Assembly (NCBI GenBank): GCA_004151065.3
Contig: NWUY0300055803.1
Coordinates: 6,769 to 24,185 of the forward strand
Direction: 5' to 3'
Length of the DNA: 17,417 nucleotides
DNA from: Larix sibirica
Taxonomy: Eukaryota; Streptophyta; Pinopsida; Pinales; Pinaceae
In this document: one piece after another, positions 1 to 10,277 of the stretch
Numbering within the stretch: the stretch's first letter is position 1
Layout: each line of letters opens with the position of its first letter
Program-made: the position numbers and the translations under genes
The notes under the pieces: generated by a model
What the model was told of the DNA's origin: nothing
Database searches by the model: none
Seen by the model: the letters and a program-made list of their open reading frames with translations, nothing else

Positions 1-1110
1 ACAAATTTGTGGAAAATTTTGGAATTTTGATCCCTTTCTTTGATCCATAATGCACGACTTTTCAGTCTCCATGATTCCTCTTGGAACTGAAGATACTTCA
101 ATTTCCTCTCTTCAAGCACTAATAAGGAAGCCTATTCCCTGGGGCTAAGCTTCCCAATAACAAATTTTTCAATCAAAGCTCCCATATCCCGTTCAATATT
201 GACTAAATCCAAATCCATATCTTTTTTTTTAACTTTTACCAATTCTCCGTGGAAAAATTTAGACTTCTCAGCTTAGAGACCAATTTATCCATCTCAGAAA
301 GTTCTGATGATACATCCATATTTGACCAAAGCCCCCCCACCTCATTCCGGAAACTCTGATAGGATAGCCATGTAGAATTGAATTTAAAAGGATATCTTTG
401 ATGGGCCAATTCGATGTCAAATTGGAGAATAATGGGAAGGTGATCGCTAATACAATTATGATGCACCCAAGATTTGTATTTAAAAAAATTATCCAACATG
501 TTTTCAGAAATGAGAAAACTATCCAGTCATTTTGAAATAAGATCTTCATTCCTCCTTCCATTTGACCAAGTGGGAGTCAATGGAAATGGTTCAACATCCA
601 CCAATTTATTGGTCTTGAAGAGATTCTTGAAAAATTCCCCCAAAGGATCTAGATTTGCATGACGCCCCCAAACCTTCGAAGCATCTTAGGTGAAGTTGAA
701 GACCCTGACTAAAATCAAGTTTTCCACATCAAGCAGATGTTCAGAACATACCTTCGCCAAAAAAATCACCCTATCATTGTATGGGCTATAGCAGTTAACA
801 ATATCGATACTTTTATTGAAACCCTTCAACTTGCTTGACAGAAGAATCCCCACATAAACATTAAATGAGTTTAGTCCAGGACCTAAGGATTCCAAGCATC
901 CAAAAGGCCACCTGATAAACTAGATGCACCCACAGCACACACCATCTTGTTAGGCTTAATTTTGACAAAAAAAGATCTGGCCTTCTCCTCACAGACCATA
1001 GTTTCTTGAAGTAGAACTAAATACGGGTTTGTAATATGCATAAAATGTTTGAGGGATAATTTTTTGGGGAGCCCCCCTACTCCCCTGATATTCAGAGAAA
1101 GGTAGATCGT
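1..1110 (-). pseudogene. LINE ORF2, N-terminal AP-endonuclease domain (partial, broken)
   Basis: The endonuclease of a LINE nicks target DNA to prime reverse transcription. The frame opens at 1110-1108 with ACG directly after a TAA; this was probably the ATG. It gives a start with the EEP motif LNIRG (Asn at 1092-1090), then LLQET, which holds the catalytic Glu. One frameshift near 900 moves the reading to a second frame, which then stays open in register to the window edge apart from stops. It shows VNCYSPY, a degraded GDFN box (now VRVFN, catalytic Asp lost), TWSNGRRNEDLISK followed by a TGA where Arg of the RLD motif is expected, and an intact ISDHLPI (SDH) box near 450. A further TAA lies at 688-686. 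The reverse transcriptase would lie left of the window. Confidence 0.85.
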
Positions 1111-1181
1111 TTACGACCACATACAATGGATTTAATGCCTCTAAGCACCCCGAAGTTTGGAGAGGGGGTTTCATAAGGAGT

Positions 1182-2943
1182 TCACAAGGTAACACCCACC
1201 ATCGAATTCACCATTACATCACAACCTTTAGCCTTCCTCGCACTTCTTGTTTTCAAAGGGGAGAAGTCTGGAGCAAGTCCACCGGACCTTGCTCCCTTCA
1301 AGTATTTGGAAGTATCAGTTGGTTGACCAATGAGCGAGGTATCCTTCGGCCGACCCTGTAGTTACGGTACCATCCTCCAATTCTTAAAAAAAGTATAATT
1401 GGGATCTTTTTCACCATCTCACGGTAAGAGGGAATAAATAAGAGGTGGGGACTGTCCACCATTGCAGCGGACGACCCCATCAGGCCGGCCAGGGGGAGAG
1501 GTGGACTGCTAGAAGGAAGAGACTCGTGATAGGTGGGGGAAATAACCGACGATACCAATGGAGTTTGATCAGATGATATAAGAATTTAGTGTCTGACAGA
1601 GAAGGGTCTAATAACAAAGGAACCGTCTCTTGAAATGGTGGGATAGGTAACAAGTCATCTGGACAAGGAGAGGTTTGAATAGTTGTGCCCTAGCAGAAAT
1701 TTTGTGAGGACTCATGGGATGTCGGAGATTGATAAGAAGAGTTCCCATTTTCATTTTTTCTAATTTCTAAATATATATTTAAGGATTTTTCCAAAGCATT
1801 TAAAGAATGATAAAAGGAAGGGTCATATAATGCCAAATTACTCATGGTAGTCTGTGAATCGGTGCCCAGTGGAGGGAACCGGTTGGAAAAAGCATCCATG
1901 CCACCGGCCTCATCCAGTTCCCACTCAATTCCATCCTTAGACGACCAAAGTGGATCCTTGACCACTTTTTGTTTTGAGTGTACCACTTTCTTGCATTGAC
2001 GCCAAGTATGGTTGACCTCTTTGCAATTTGAACAACGAAAAAGTATGCCCCAGTAGTCAATGCCTTGTGCATATTTCCGACCGCTCCAGTTAATATGTAG
2101 GGTATCAATGAGCCCTAGTGAGATGTTGACCTCAACCAATAGTCGCCCCATCCGCTTTTCCACACCATTCATAATATCCTCCTCAAGATGAAGGAAGCAA
2201 CCAAGGATGTTCTCCACCGCCTCAAAAGCCCCATGATTCCACATCGCAAGTGGGAAGCTAGGAAGAAGAACCAAAAGGTGTCAGAATCTGATCGTGGCAC
2301 GGTCCGATTCAAAATCTGTGTGCCATCTCTAAAGCATCAAGCTACCTAAACCTTTCAACCATAGTTTCCCAAGAATAAGAGAAGCATGGTATTCTTCCTG
2401 AAACTTGAACCCGTACCATCCGCGCGCCAAAATAGATACCTTTGGGACATAGTCTAGAATAGGACCCCAAGTTTCTGCCACCCACCGAATAATTTCCTTC
2501 CGGTTCATAGCCATGTAAGAAAATTTACCAACCAGTGCTGTCATGTTGAATTCAACCAACTCTTCTAAGACAACATCCCTGCCCATGGTGAGCCAATGTT
2601 CACTCATATGAATTTTCCACTTTCCAAGCCTCCTCTTATATCTAATAGTGGTATGTTGTGGATGGTCGGTGCCTTTGAATGAGAGAACCCCTTGGTAACT
2701 GTTAGAAGGAGGCTGAGAACCCCCTGAGGAGTCCTTCCCCCTTGTAATGGATATTTGTCCCTTTTTTGAAACATGGTTACCTCCGAGAGAAGAGGGTTCT
2801 CCACCTAGTGCCAAATGACTTTTTCCTTTGAGCATTTCCTTATAAAAATCATCTGGCTTCATTAAGCTGTTTTCCTCTATCCAGAATTCTGTCGAGGACG
2901 GAGATAGTAGGAACGGATTGTTCGGAGCGGAAGGATCCCCCAT
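1182..2943 (-). pseudogene. LINE ORF1: DUF4283 plus CCHC zinc knuckle, nucleic-acid-binding protein (broken)
   Basis: ORF1 proteins of plant LINEs bind the element RNA. I place the start at the ATG at 2943-2941 (MGDPSAPNNPF); the frame is also open a little upstream. From there to 1690 one frame holds, interrupted only by TAG at 2331-2329 and TGA at 2283-2281. The DUF4283-like part lies about 2560-2230: ALVGKFSYM, then W..ILDYVPKV, and after the two stops LLPSFPLAMWNHGAF. It is followed by LVEVNISLGL and a perfect C-x2-C-x4-H-x4-C knuckle, CSNCKEVNHTWRQC, at 2034-1993. The frame ends at a TAG at 1692-1690. The C-terminal part continues in two other frames (one open over 1558-1298) to a basic tail KTRSARKAKG and a TGA at 1184-1182. 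The total is about 587 codons, normal for this family. At least two frameshifts lie between 1690 and 1250. Confidence 0.85.
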
Positions 2944-3580
2944 TTTAGCACGTGGTGCAATGGGAAATCCCACCTTGGTTCGGATCAAAGCAGACCAAAA
3001 TACCCCAGGCACCACAGACCAAACCCCACCGCTGCCCAAAAAGGACAAAAATCAAACTATGACCACAAACCCCCGGCTAAAGCCATGGGAGAATCATGAC
3101 GAATCCTTAGGCGACGACAAAGGAAAGAAGACCCTCCAATCACCTAACCACAACTTCCGGTTACCCCGATATCACACAACGCTTTCACATCCAGCGGCAC
3201 AGAAAAACCCCCTTCTTTCCGTCCAAACCACCTATGATTCACGTTATTACCACAGCCGATGGCCCAGAAAAAACCACTTCTTTTCGGTGAAACCACAAGG
3301 GTTTTGATACTGACAGCCCAGAAAAAACAAAACGTTCCCCACAAAACCGAGCGACAAAAAGGGAAACTAACATCGGTTCAACCAGACCAATGTGCTGACA
3401 CCAAAACTCAACCCACTAAAAAACAAAAACTGTCTAAATTATTCCAACATAAATGTTAAACCATTTCCTCATAAAAATTCTCACCTATGTGGGCTTCCCA
3501 TAGTAATCCTCCCTTGCCATCAACGCACTGTCCAGGCCCCATCTAAGCGACGCACCAGTTGAAACCCTCATCTCGGTATC
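2944..3580 (-). other. Probable LINE 5' untranslated/promoter region
   Basis: Upstream of the ORF1 start, the minus strand is rich in G and T and has no conserved reading frame. Its base composition differs sharply from the AT-rich DNA beyond about 3590, which suggests the 5' end of the element lies near there. Within it, at 3196, 3261 and 3316, a motif like GGCMCAGAAAAAMC (plus strand) recurs with 65- and 55-bp spacing, so the leader may contain a short degenerate repeat array. No promoter motif was identified. The exact 5' boundary is uncertain. Confidence 0.45.
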
Positions 3581-3867
3581 ATTTTTTTGGAGTGGAAGAG
3601 AAACAAAACCTATACTCTTTTATAAGAAGTTATGGCCTATGTAAGGCAAGTACGACCTTATTAGCAATAACTTACAAAGAAATAAAATGGGTAAATAATA
3701 TTTGACCAACCATATAACTCTAGAGAACAGCATTGTGGCCATGGGATTTTTGTTCATTTTTGTTGTTTTTATACTATAGCAGTTGTAGTTGTACTTTCCA
3801 TTTCACGAAGAGAGTAATTTTAATGTTATTTTCATATATCAATAAGATGAGTTTGGTTCTAGTGTAA

Positions 3868-4129
3868 GGCTATGTTAGGCGGTTAAAACTTGGGGATTTT
3901 TAGTAAAGTTTTGAAAGTTCTCACTTTGTCTCATATCCCAAATTCCTAATGAGAACATTTTAATGCCTTACTAGAATGAAATTTTTGCTCATTCAATTTG
4001 ATACTTCAATGCCTTATTAAAATGAAGCTTTTTCTCATTCAAGATACTTTTTAATCTTAAGATTGAAGACATTTCATAGCCTTATTGGAATGAAGCACCC
4101 CTAATGCCCCAACCAACAAACATGATCTT
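3868..4129. mobile_element. Possible MITE (PIF/Harbinger-like), 262 bp
   Basis: The left end reads CTATGTTAGGCGGTT, followed after seven bases by GGGGATT. The reverse complement of the right end reads TCATGTTTGTTGGTT, directly followed by GGGGCATT. These form imperfect terminal inverted repeats of about 25 bp. Each end is flanked by TAA (3865-3867 and 4130-4132), the kind of 3-bp duplication that PIF/Harbinger elements make. There is no coding capacity, as expected for a MITE. A 3-bp duplication is easily matched by chance and the TIRs are imperfect, so this is tentative. Confidence 0.35.
3962..4100 (+). repeat. Three degenerate short repeats around AATGCCTTA..AATGAA
   Basis: Related units start at 3962 (AATGCCTTACTAGAATGAA), 4008 (AATGCCTTATTAAAATGAA) and 4076 (ATAGCCTTATTGGAATGAA). 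The first two are also followed by a run of T and then CTCATTCAA. Spacing is 46 and 68 bp. They lie inside the possible MITE. Confidence 0.55.
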
Positions 4130-5562
4130 TAAAGGACACACAATAAATACTTATAGTTGCATTGTTCATTAAGGAGGACTAAGTAAGGCATTAATACCAC
4201 ATACTCTGTACTTTTGCTTTCCAACCAATAAATGTCTATATTTCACATGTACTAGATGAATTGAATAATGGGAAACCTACACTATCTTATCTTATTCAAT
4301 TATTTTTGTGTGTTATTTCAACGATGTAACGCATTGATGATGACTTTATTTCATGAGGTTCTAGATTCTAGAAGTTTTTTTCCACTACTCTTCATAATAA
4401 CATTGTTTATTTGGCATATATTAGACATAATTGTAGATTTTCATTTTGTTTCCCACAAATTCTAATTAGCAACAATAGATATATAGTGAACATGCAATTC
4501 CAATAGGTCTAGTTTAGTTTAGCATATATTATACGTATGAATCTTATTTATGTGGAGATGTTGAAGGTAATTATAGCTCAAAGCCATTCAACACTAGGCC
4601 TTGTTATAATACCATATAGCCCTTTAGCATTTCCCATAGAACTTAATAAGCATTAATTATCTTCAAATTTATTAGAAGTCTAGAAATCACTTGATCTCTT
4701 ATTAGACATGGACTAAGCATTCCTTGTAAAACCTAGGACACCCATTGTGTATTAGGAACCTCTGAAGATAGAGATTACAACCTCATACATCAATAGGTTT
4801 CGTTTCATCATTGGATTAGGAATAGTCATTTCCAATATGAGTAGCTTATTTATCTATTATTTTTATGCTAGTTTTGTCTTTGAAACCGACTTAGTTTGTG
4901 ATAATATCTATCATAATATCTTTTCCATTTAGGTTGAATTAATTTCTTGCTATTTACGGTCCATAGGACTTAGTTTGAAAGATAAGTACCTGACAAAAAG
5001 TAGTTTCTCTTTTGTCCTTCCATTAGTTGGGCCAAATTATTTGTATAAAAACAAAGAGGCTACATTTTTTGCACAGGTATCTTGGATTGATAACTAAATA
5101 TTGTTGATCTTTCTTGCAGTCACTCTCTATGTGTTATTAGTGACGTATGAGTGAATTTTTTGGCACCATTGATGAGGACATATGGTTGGTAGATGCCTTT
5201 TAAGGGTATTGCATCTAAACACCAAAGGATAAATTTCCTATTTAAACATATCCAAGTTCAACATTCACGATTTGTGCCTTAGCATTATTATGGTGTACAA
5301 CATAGCCATATTAACTTGTAGTGCAATCGAAATTATGGCCACATACATTACAATACCAACCACGAACAACCCTTATTTCTTGTCATGTTTACTCATGCGT
5401 GTACAATTACGACCTACACCACATCCTCTACATGCGGTCGATCCACTATCAACAAGCATTCCAGATGGAATCTATAATAGATCAACATGAACATATTTTC
5501 ACTAGCTCATCTCTAGATTCCTTGGCATCATCAACAACATCTCATATAGTTGATTTGGATGG

Positions 5563-6640
5563 TGTAATACCCCAGTTTGACCCCACAATGTAAATTTGTA
5601 AATATTGAACTAAAAGGACTAAGATGCCATAAAAAAATAGTCGGGATGACCAAGACTATGTAAATATGTATATTTTTTATATTAATATAAAATGTATAAA
5701 TGGATGTAGAGGAAGAAGGATGAAGAATAGATGGGGGACTATGATTCCATAAGAGGGGAAGTGATAGTGGGCCTTAGCTTATCTCCCCATCCTTGGAAAT
5801 TTAAAGCAAGTACTTAAACCTTGATAAAGAGCCATGCTTTAATTAAAGCATTTTTATAATTATCCTAAGAAATATATTAATAGGGGAAATTGGTTCCCTG
5901 TGGATTGGCCACATCGAAATATGATCTACACTTATAAAAGTGAGAAATCAGGCTAGAGACGAGTTCATTCCTCATGCATTCTTCCACCATTCGAATTTCA
6001 TTCCACTCCCTTCCCTTCATCATTGAATGCCATATCTTGGTACTGAAACAACGAATGAAAATTCTATTGTTGAACATGAATTATGCATGCCATTAACTTT
6101 GTTAGACAAGTGGGTGAGAGAAACATGGCTTGTAGCTTGTTCCCTAGAGTCCTAGTTCGAAGACTTCTTGTCCAGCCTATGCTAGAGTGCTAGAAGGGAA
6201 CTGGAGGCTACCCGAGGGACTGTTAAATTAGAGAAGGGAGCTTGTTCTTGGCGTTATGCAAGTTGATGGGGAAGGAGAATTGAGGATTGGGTCAGTTGTG
6301 GAGGGGGTTTCTGCAATAGTGGGTTACATGAGATATTGAGCTTAGTAGAAGATGTGGAAAACACTTAGCCCTTGTGGATTGATAGCCCCATCTCAGGGGT
6401 GGCCTGTCAAATAAATTTTTGGCTTGACAGTTCCTAAGGTTGGGAGGAACATCCTTCACCTGTAGGAAGTTGGAGAACAATTGATTTAAAGATAAGTATT
6501 CAATTGTTATGATGCCTTGGTTAATTATGTGTTTGCATAATTATTCTTTATTGTTTTATGAATGTTTAAATGCATGAAAATGCATGGCATGGAGTGTATG
6601 ATCCTTCTTGAATTTTCTATAAAATTATAATGAATGCATA
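5563..6640 (+). repeat. Possible LTR (5' end and promoter visible, 3' end not found)
   Basis: At 5563 the sequence starts TGTAATACCCCAG, resembling the TGTAAYRCCCC start seen in many plant LTRs. About 370 bp further on is a TATA box in good context (CTTATAAAAG, 5931-5940). An AATAAA lies at 6410-6415, so U3, R and U5 could be placed in order. A coding relic on the same strand follows at 6710. I could not find the closing CA, a clear primer-binding site or a second copy in the window, so this could also be a solo LTR or an unrelated sequence. The end coordinate is only an upper estimate. Confidence 0.3.
5931..5940 (+). promoter_or_regulatory. TATA box of the possible LTR
   Basis: CTTATAAAAG is a near-consensus plant TATA box. 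Its place about 370 bp inside the possible LTR fits an LTR promoter, with transcription then starting about 30 bp downstream. This is motif evidence only. Confidence 0.35.
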
Positions 6641-6709
6641 GGATTATTGGGCCATCATATTCATTTATTTTCCATTGTTAAATTAAAGAAAAAACGACAT
6701 GGGATATCA

Positions 6710-7990
6710 ATGAATAATTCGGATTTGAATTTGAGTGCCCTGTGGTCTCAATGGTCAAATGAGGCTATCAAGTACATTACAGGACAAAAGTTAGAGGAAA
6801 CTGAAAAGAAGTGGTATGAAGATAGAAAAAATGTGGCAATTTTGAAGGAATTAGTAGACACCTAGAATGTAAGGTATCAAGAGGTTATGACCAATCCTAC
6901 AATCTCGAAGTGAGGTCAAGCATATAGCATGGTGATATGTCTTCAAGGATTTACCTTTAATAATAGTTCATCTCCAATTATATTTGGAGTTTGATACCAT
7001 CCATAAACAAGTCTCCAAATACCTCAACAACACAAAAAAGGAAGTGCATAACATAAACATGGTGGATAAGGTGGCAAAAGTAGTGATAAACACCATCTTA
7101 ATGGAATCCCTAGGGTTGCTAGGTATCAAAGATATAATACCAGTATACATGGATATAAAGGCTTATATGAATAAATGTAACAATTGGAGGATCACTAGTT
7201 AGAGGGTAGTGGAATTTGAATATCCTATTAAAGGTTTTATAACAGACACAGGCACCATGATCAATCATGGTTTAACCTGTCCTTGGACCAACTAGTTAAG
7301 GTTACACTCCCCTGATGCATATTAGAGAATGCTAAGAAATGTCACTTCTCATTTGAGTACAACAATACTAATAGATAAGCATGTCATCCCCTCTATTACC
7401 GAAATATACAACCAACTGCCACCTAAAATCTAATGTCTAGGCTATCCTATTCAGTGGGTACTATTGATTATACCCTCACAAAATTGGATAAATCTTTGAG
7501 TATTTTAAAAGTGGGAAGGTTAGTCATTGATCAGGGATGGATATTAATCAGCATAGTGCATAATTGTGCTATTCAAGGATAGTAGAGGGATACACCCCAA
7601 GAAATTATCCCATTGGCACAACATAATCTATATCAACCAAGGAGTTCACACCCCCCCATCCTAGAGTTGAAAGACCAAGAAGAACAAGAAAATAATGAAA
7701 AATAATTAATGGTATCCATTGTCTTGGCACACGATAATGAGGAAGAAGTGATAGAGGTAATAAAATTCGATCACCACATATCTCGCATGAGAGAGGGTTA
7801 AAAGAAGGAAGAAGGAAATCTATTATTAACCACTTTAGCTTTCTTCATCATGAGTGACCAATTTTCCAATGAGACATAGCACCAGATTATTCTACGGCAT
7901 CATGAGTATAGTCCAACTACCCCAACAAGAGAAGGATAATTCTCTAAAAGGAAGCCTCAACAAAACAACAAAGGATTGGACAATTTTATA
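6710..7990 (+). pseudogene. Degraded coding relic, family not recognised
   Basis: I do not recognise this protein. One frame runs from the ATG at 6710 (MNNSDLNLSALWSQW) to a TAG at 6863, and can be followed beyond it to about 6985. After a frameshift, a second frame holds from 6984 to about 7490. It includes KYLNNTKKEVHNINMVDK, NTILMESLGLLGI, IPVYMDIKAYMNK and, beyond stops at 7200 and later, EFEYPIKGFITDTGTM, SITEIYNQLPPKI, LGYPIQWVLLIIPSQNW. The composition and register are protein-like, and several internal stops (TAG/TAA) could come from CAG/CAA by C-to-T. Past 7640 the text is acidic and low in complexity, and the frame is lost. DTG could suggest a protease, but the flanking residues do not fit. 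A retroelement gag, an extra ORF of a gypsy element, or another virus-like gene are all possible. Confidence 0.5.
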
Positions 7991-9189
7991 CTATGAGGAT
8001 GCCAGATTTTGTTGGGACTAAATGCAATCAGATTTATAACATTGGTGTCATCCATGTTTCTTAATCTCATTCTCTCTTCTCTCTGTAAACACTATTTGAA
8101 GGGTATGTTTGGGAAGGAAAAGCAATAGGTCTAGGGAAAATATTTTGTAGTCCCTCTTGGTTCCCTCTATTGTAATTTGAAGAACAATTGTTCATTTTAT
8201 TGTTTGAACAAGACCGAGGCAATTTGCCACTAGATGAAGCAATAAAATATCATGCATGTTATGATGGTTTCATTCCAATCTCATGTCTTCCATTTTGTTG
8301 AATGAATCAATTGATCTATGTACATATTGCCCATTTGATTTTCTATCTTTCATGAATGTATTTTAAAGGATGTATGTCTAGCACCCTTCTTCATTATATA
8401 TTCACGGTCTTACATGTATCCTCTAGTGATGAAGCTATGATTAAGGCACCCCTAAATCCTTGACATTTTTATTAGAATTGGTTGTTTACACTATGTTGAT
8501 ACACATTTAACTCAAAAATAACATTCATAAATCACCGACCAACAAAGGCTAATTCCATGCACCACTAGTTTTTGTTGTAAATCCAGTAAGAGCTTCATAA
8601 ATAAATAGGTTATCCTTAGGTGACATACGAGGACACTTGCCTTGGAAACATTGAGGGTAAACCTCCATGGCCTAAATATTGGCTCAATAGCCTAGAATGG
8701 TGTGGGAAGGTGCATATTGCACAACTCTCCTTGGGCTTTCCGCCCTTCCTACCAACTTCTCTCCTTCTTTTCCCCCTCTAGTGGAAAAATCTCTTACAAA
8801 AAAGAAGAAGGACAAAGATACAATTGAGATTAAGAAAAGGGTTCAAACTAGGGAACAACAAAGCAGAATGATATCATTTCTAGGAAGTGATTCAATTTAG
8901 TTAATCCATTGTATTTGACATAAATTTTTTTCCTAGGTTAGAGAGGAAGAGAATCATTAGGACAATTGATGTTCCTATCCCCGATTTTATCATCCTCATC
9001 TTCTCCTTTGTCTCTTCAAGTATTGTTATACCAACTTTGCAAGTCTTCACCATGCACATTGTTATATTTCATCAATCCCTGACCAACATTAGGTCCTAGG
9101 TCCAAATCCCCACATGACTAGGAAAAATCCACCAAATCCTTAGTTGTTTGCTAAATTTAAACCATTGGTCTTACCCCCATTAAATAAAC
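7990..9189. other. Stretch without a supportable gene; possibly leader of the downstream gypsy element
   Basis: No conserved domain is visible. A 67-codon Lys-rich frame lies at 8697-8900 (with KKKKDKD) and has no recognised relative. An AATAAA occurs near 8242. Between about 9080 and 9190 fragments such as PLVLPPLNKLGDL could be the worn N-terminus of gag. A 5' LTR for the gypsy element would be expected in this stretch, but I could not match it to any sequence beyond 15362. Confidence 0.4.
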
Positions 9190-10277
9190 TTGGTGACTTG
9201 CGAGATGGATACCAATGAATACCTAAAATTTATACCTCATTTCAACGGTGAGAAAGATCTAACTGCATATGATCATCTTACATCCTTCCAAGATTGCACT
9301 GATAACTTTTTGGTGGAGGAGAATGATGTCTTCTCTTGCATGTTTACTCATTCCTTGGAAGGGGAGGCCATGAAATGGTTCAGGAACCTGCCTAAAAAAA
9401 TTATAACATATCAGGGGTATTTCATAAAGAAGTGATTGGAGAAATAGGGCATTAATAAGGAAAATATATGTTACCTATCTAAGTTCAACTCCCTGGAGAG
9501 GAATAATTGTGAATATGTTCTAGAATTCACAAGTATATTTTGCAAGTTGTATCATCGTATTTTTTAGGCTGTGGAGTCCTACGGAGATATTTCTATCGTG
9601 ACATATACAAATTCCTTTGAAGATGATTTCTCCCTCCGCCTAAGAGAAAGGAGGTCCCCTAATCTTAAGACTCTTTTTAATGGTGCTAAATATTTGGATA
9701 TTAATATGAAGGCTTGAGGGATTTCACTAAAAACCAGGCAATATCTTTTTGATAGGAAGGAATATCTTAAGAGAATAAGGAGTAAAGAACCTGAGGTCTC
9801 CTCTTCTAGGAAAGAACCCACAACCCTTGAAAAATTGACAAGACTCATCAAATTCATGGCCAATGACCTCATCGAGGTCAAGCAAGGGCAAGTTTCTAAT
9901 TCTTTTGTAGAGCCAACCCCTAGAGCTCAAAATAAACCTATAAGAGGACAACCCCAATATAGAAGGGGAACTCCTACACCTGAAGGGAAGTTATGAAGGA
10001 AGATATAAATCTTCCATAATATCTGAGGGCATAGGAAAACATAATGGCACCATTTCCTCCTCATTATGAAGAATTTTATGAGCCCTCGAATGACAAATTG
10101 CTTAATTCACCTTCTGACTTAAACATGATGTTCCATCCAAAAGATAGTGATATTGAAGAATCCAACCATGGGAAACTTGGGTTTGAAGGTTTTCTAATGA
10201 TGGGAGAAGAAGAATCCTTCCACAAGGAAGAATTTTTCAATGAGGAGGATGATTATTTCAATCTATCTCTTGCTTAG
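9190..10277 (+). pseudogene. gag (capsid polyprotein) of the gypsy element, broken
   Basis: Gag forms the virus-like particle. The retrotransposon-gag core is clear: PHFNGEKDLTAYDHLTSF, then DVFSCMFTHSLEGEAMKWF and RNLP. An ATG is present at 9205, but gag may begin upstream. The same frame continues from 9190 to 9993 with no frameshift, broken only by TGA 9433, TAG 9445, TAG 9565 and TGA 9715, and ends at TGA 9994. Downstream of the core are FNSLERN, VLEFTSIFCKLYH, SLRLRERRSPNL and a charged, Lys-rich tail, all in the order expected of gag. A separate frame at 10044-10277, very acidic, ends MAPFPPHYEEFYEP..EEDDYFNLSLA and is probably the gag-protease linker. I see no CCHC zinc knuckle in this gag, so it is either lost or never present. 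Confidence 0.85.

Larger units (their letters stand above)
1..3580 (-). mobile_element. 5' part of a plant LINE (non-LTR retrotransposon), degenerate
   Basis: Read on the minus strand, a GT-rich leader is followed by an ORF1 with a DUF4283-like domain and a CCHC zinc knuckle. After about 70 bp comes an ORF2 that opens with an AP-endonuclease (EEP) domain. This order is typical of plant L1-like LINEs. The element continues past the left edge of the window, so reverse transcriptase and 3' tail are not seen. The 5' end near 3580 is an estimate from the change in base composition; no target-site duplication was identified. Both ORFs carry stop codons and frameshifts, so the copy is dead. Confidence 0.88.
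3590..5560. other. AT-rich stretch without a supportable gene
   Basis: Apart from the possible MITE at 3868-4129, I see no gene here. The open frames are short (a 65-codon hydrophobic one at 4268-4465, and two overlapping ones of 72 and 90 codons at 5272-5593). None shows a recognisable motif. The 5272-5593 frames overlap in two phases and stop in the middle of the suspected LTR start, which argues against a gene. Confidence 0.6.

Noticed and set aside
2918-3307. 129-codon open frame on the plus strand
   Set aside because: It is antisense to the LINE leader and ORF1 start, with low-complexity Pro/Lys/Thr composition; a shadow of base bias.
4268-4465. 65-codon hydrophobic frame as a small membrane protein
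   Set aside because: T-rich DNA gives hydrophobic frames by chance, and no motif or homologue is recognised.
5272-5593. Two overlapping frames of 72 and 90 codons
   Set aside because: They overlap in different phases, show no domain, and run into the possible LTR start.
6123-6136. 14-bp match ATGGCTTGTAGCTT shared with 15899-15912
   Set aside because: A single 14-bp match is expected about once by chance in a window this size, and flanks do not align.
7226-7260. DTG in the unknown relic as an aspartic protease active site
   Set aside because: Only the three residues fit; the hydrophobic pattern around it and the rest of a protease are missing, and a full protease is present at 10858-11394.
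8038-8055. ATTGGTGTCATCC, similar to the TGGTATCAGAG primer-binding site
   Set aside because: Only a short partial match, with no LTR end recognised before it.
8297-8400. Weak colinear matches to 15476-15560 (GTTGAA..ATCAATT and CTAG.CACCCTT) as a worn LTR pair
   Set aside because: Spacing differs by 23 bp, similarity vanishes on both sides, and such matches are expected by chance in AT-rich DNA.
9190-9208. TGGTGACTTGCGAGATGG resembles a tRNA primer-binding site
   Set aside because: Gag-like residues (PLVLPPLNKLGDL) read through just upstream and the gag core follows at once, so the match more likely lies inside coding sequence.
9579-9957. 76- and 100-codon open frames on the minus strand
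   Set aside because: They lie antisense to the clear gag frame and have no motif of their own.
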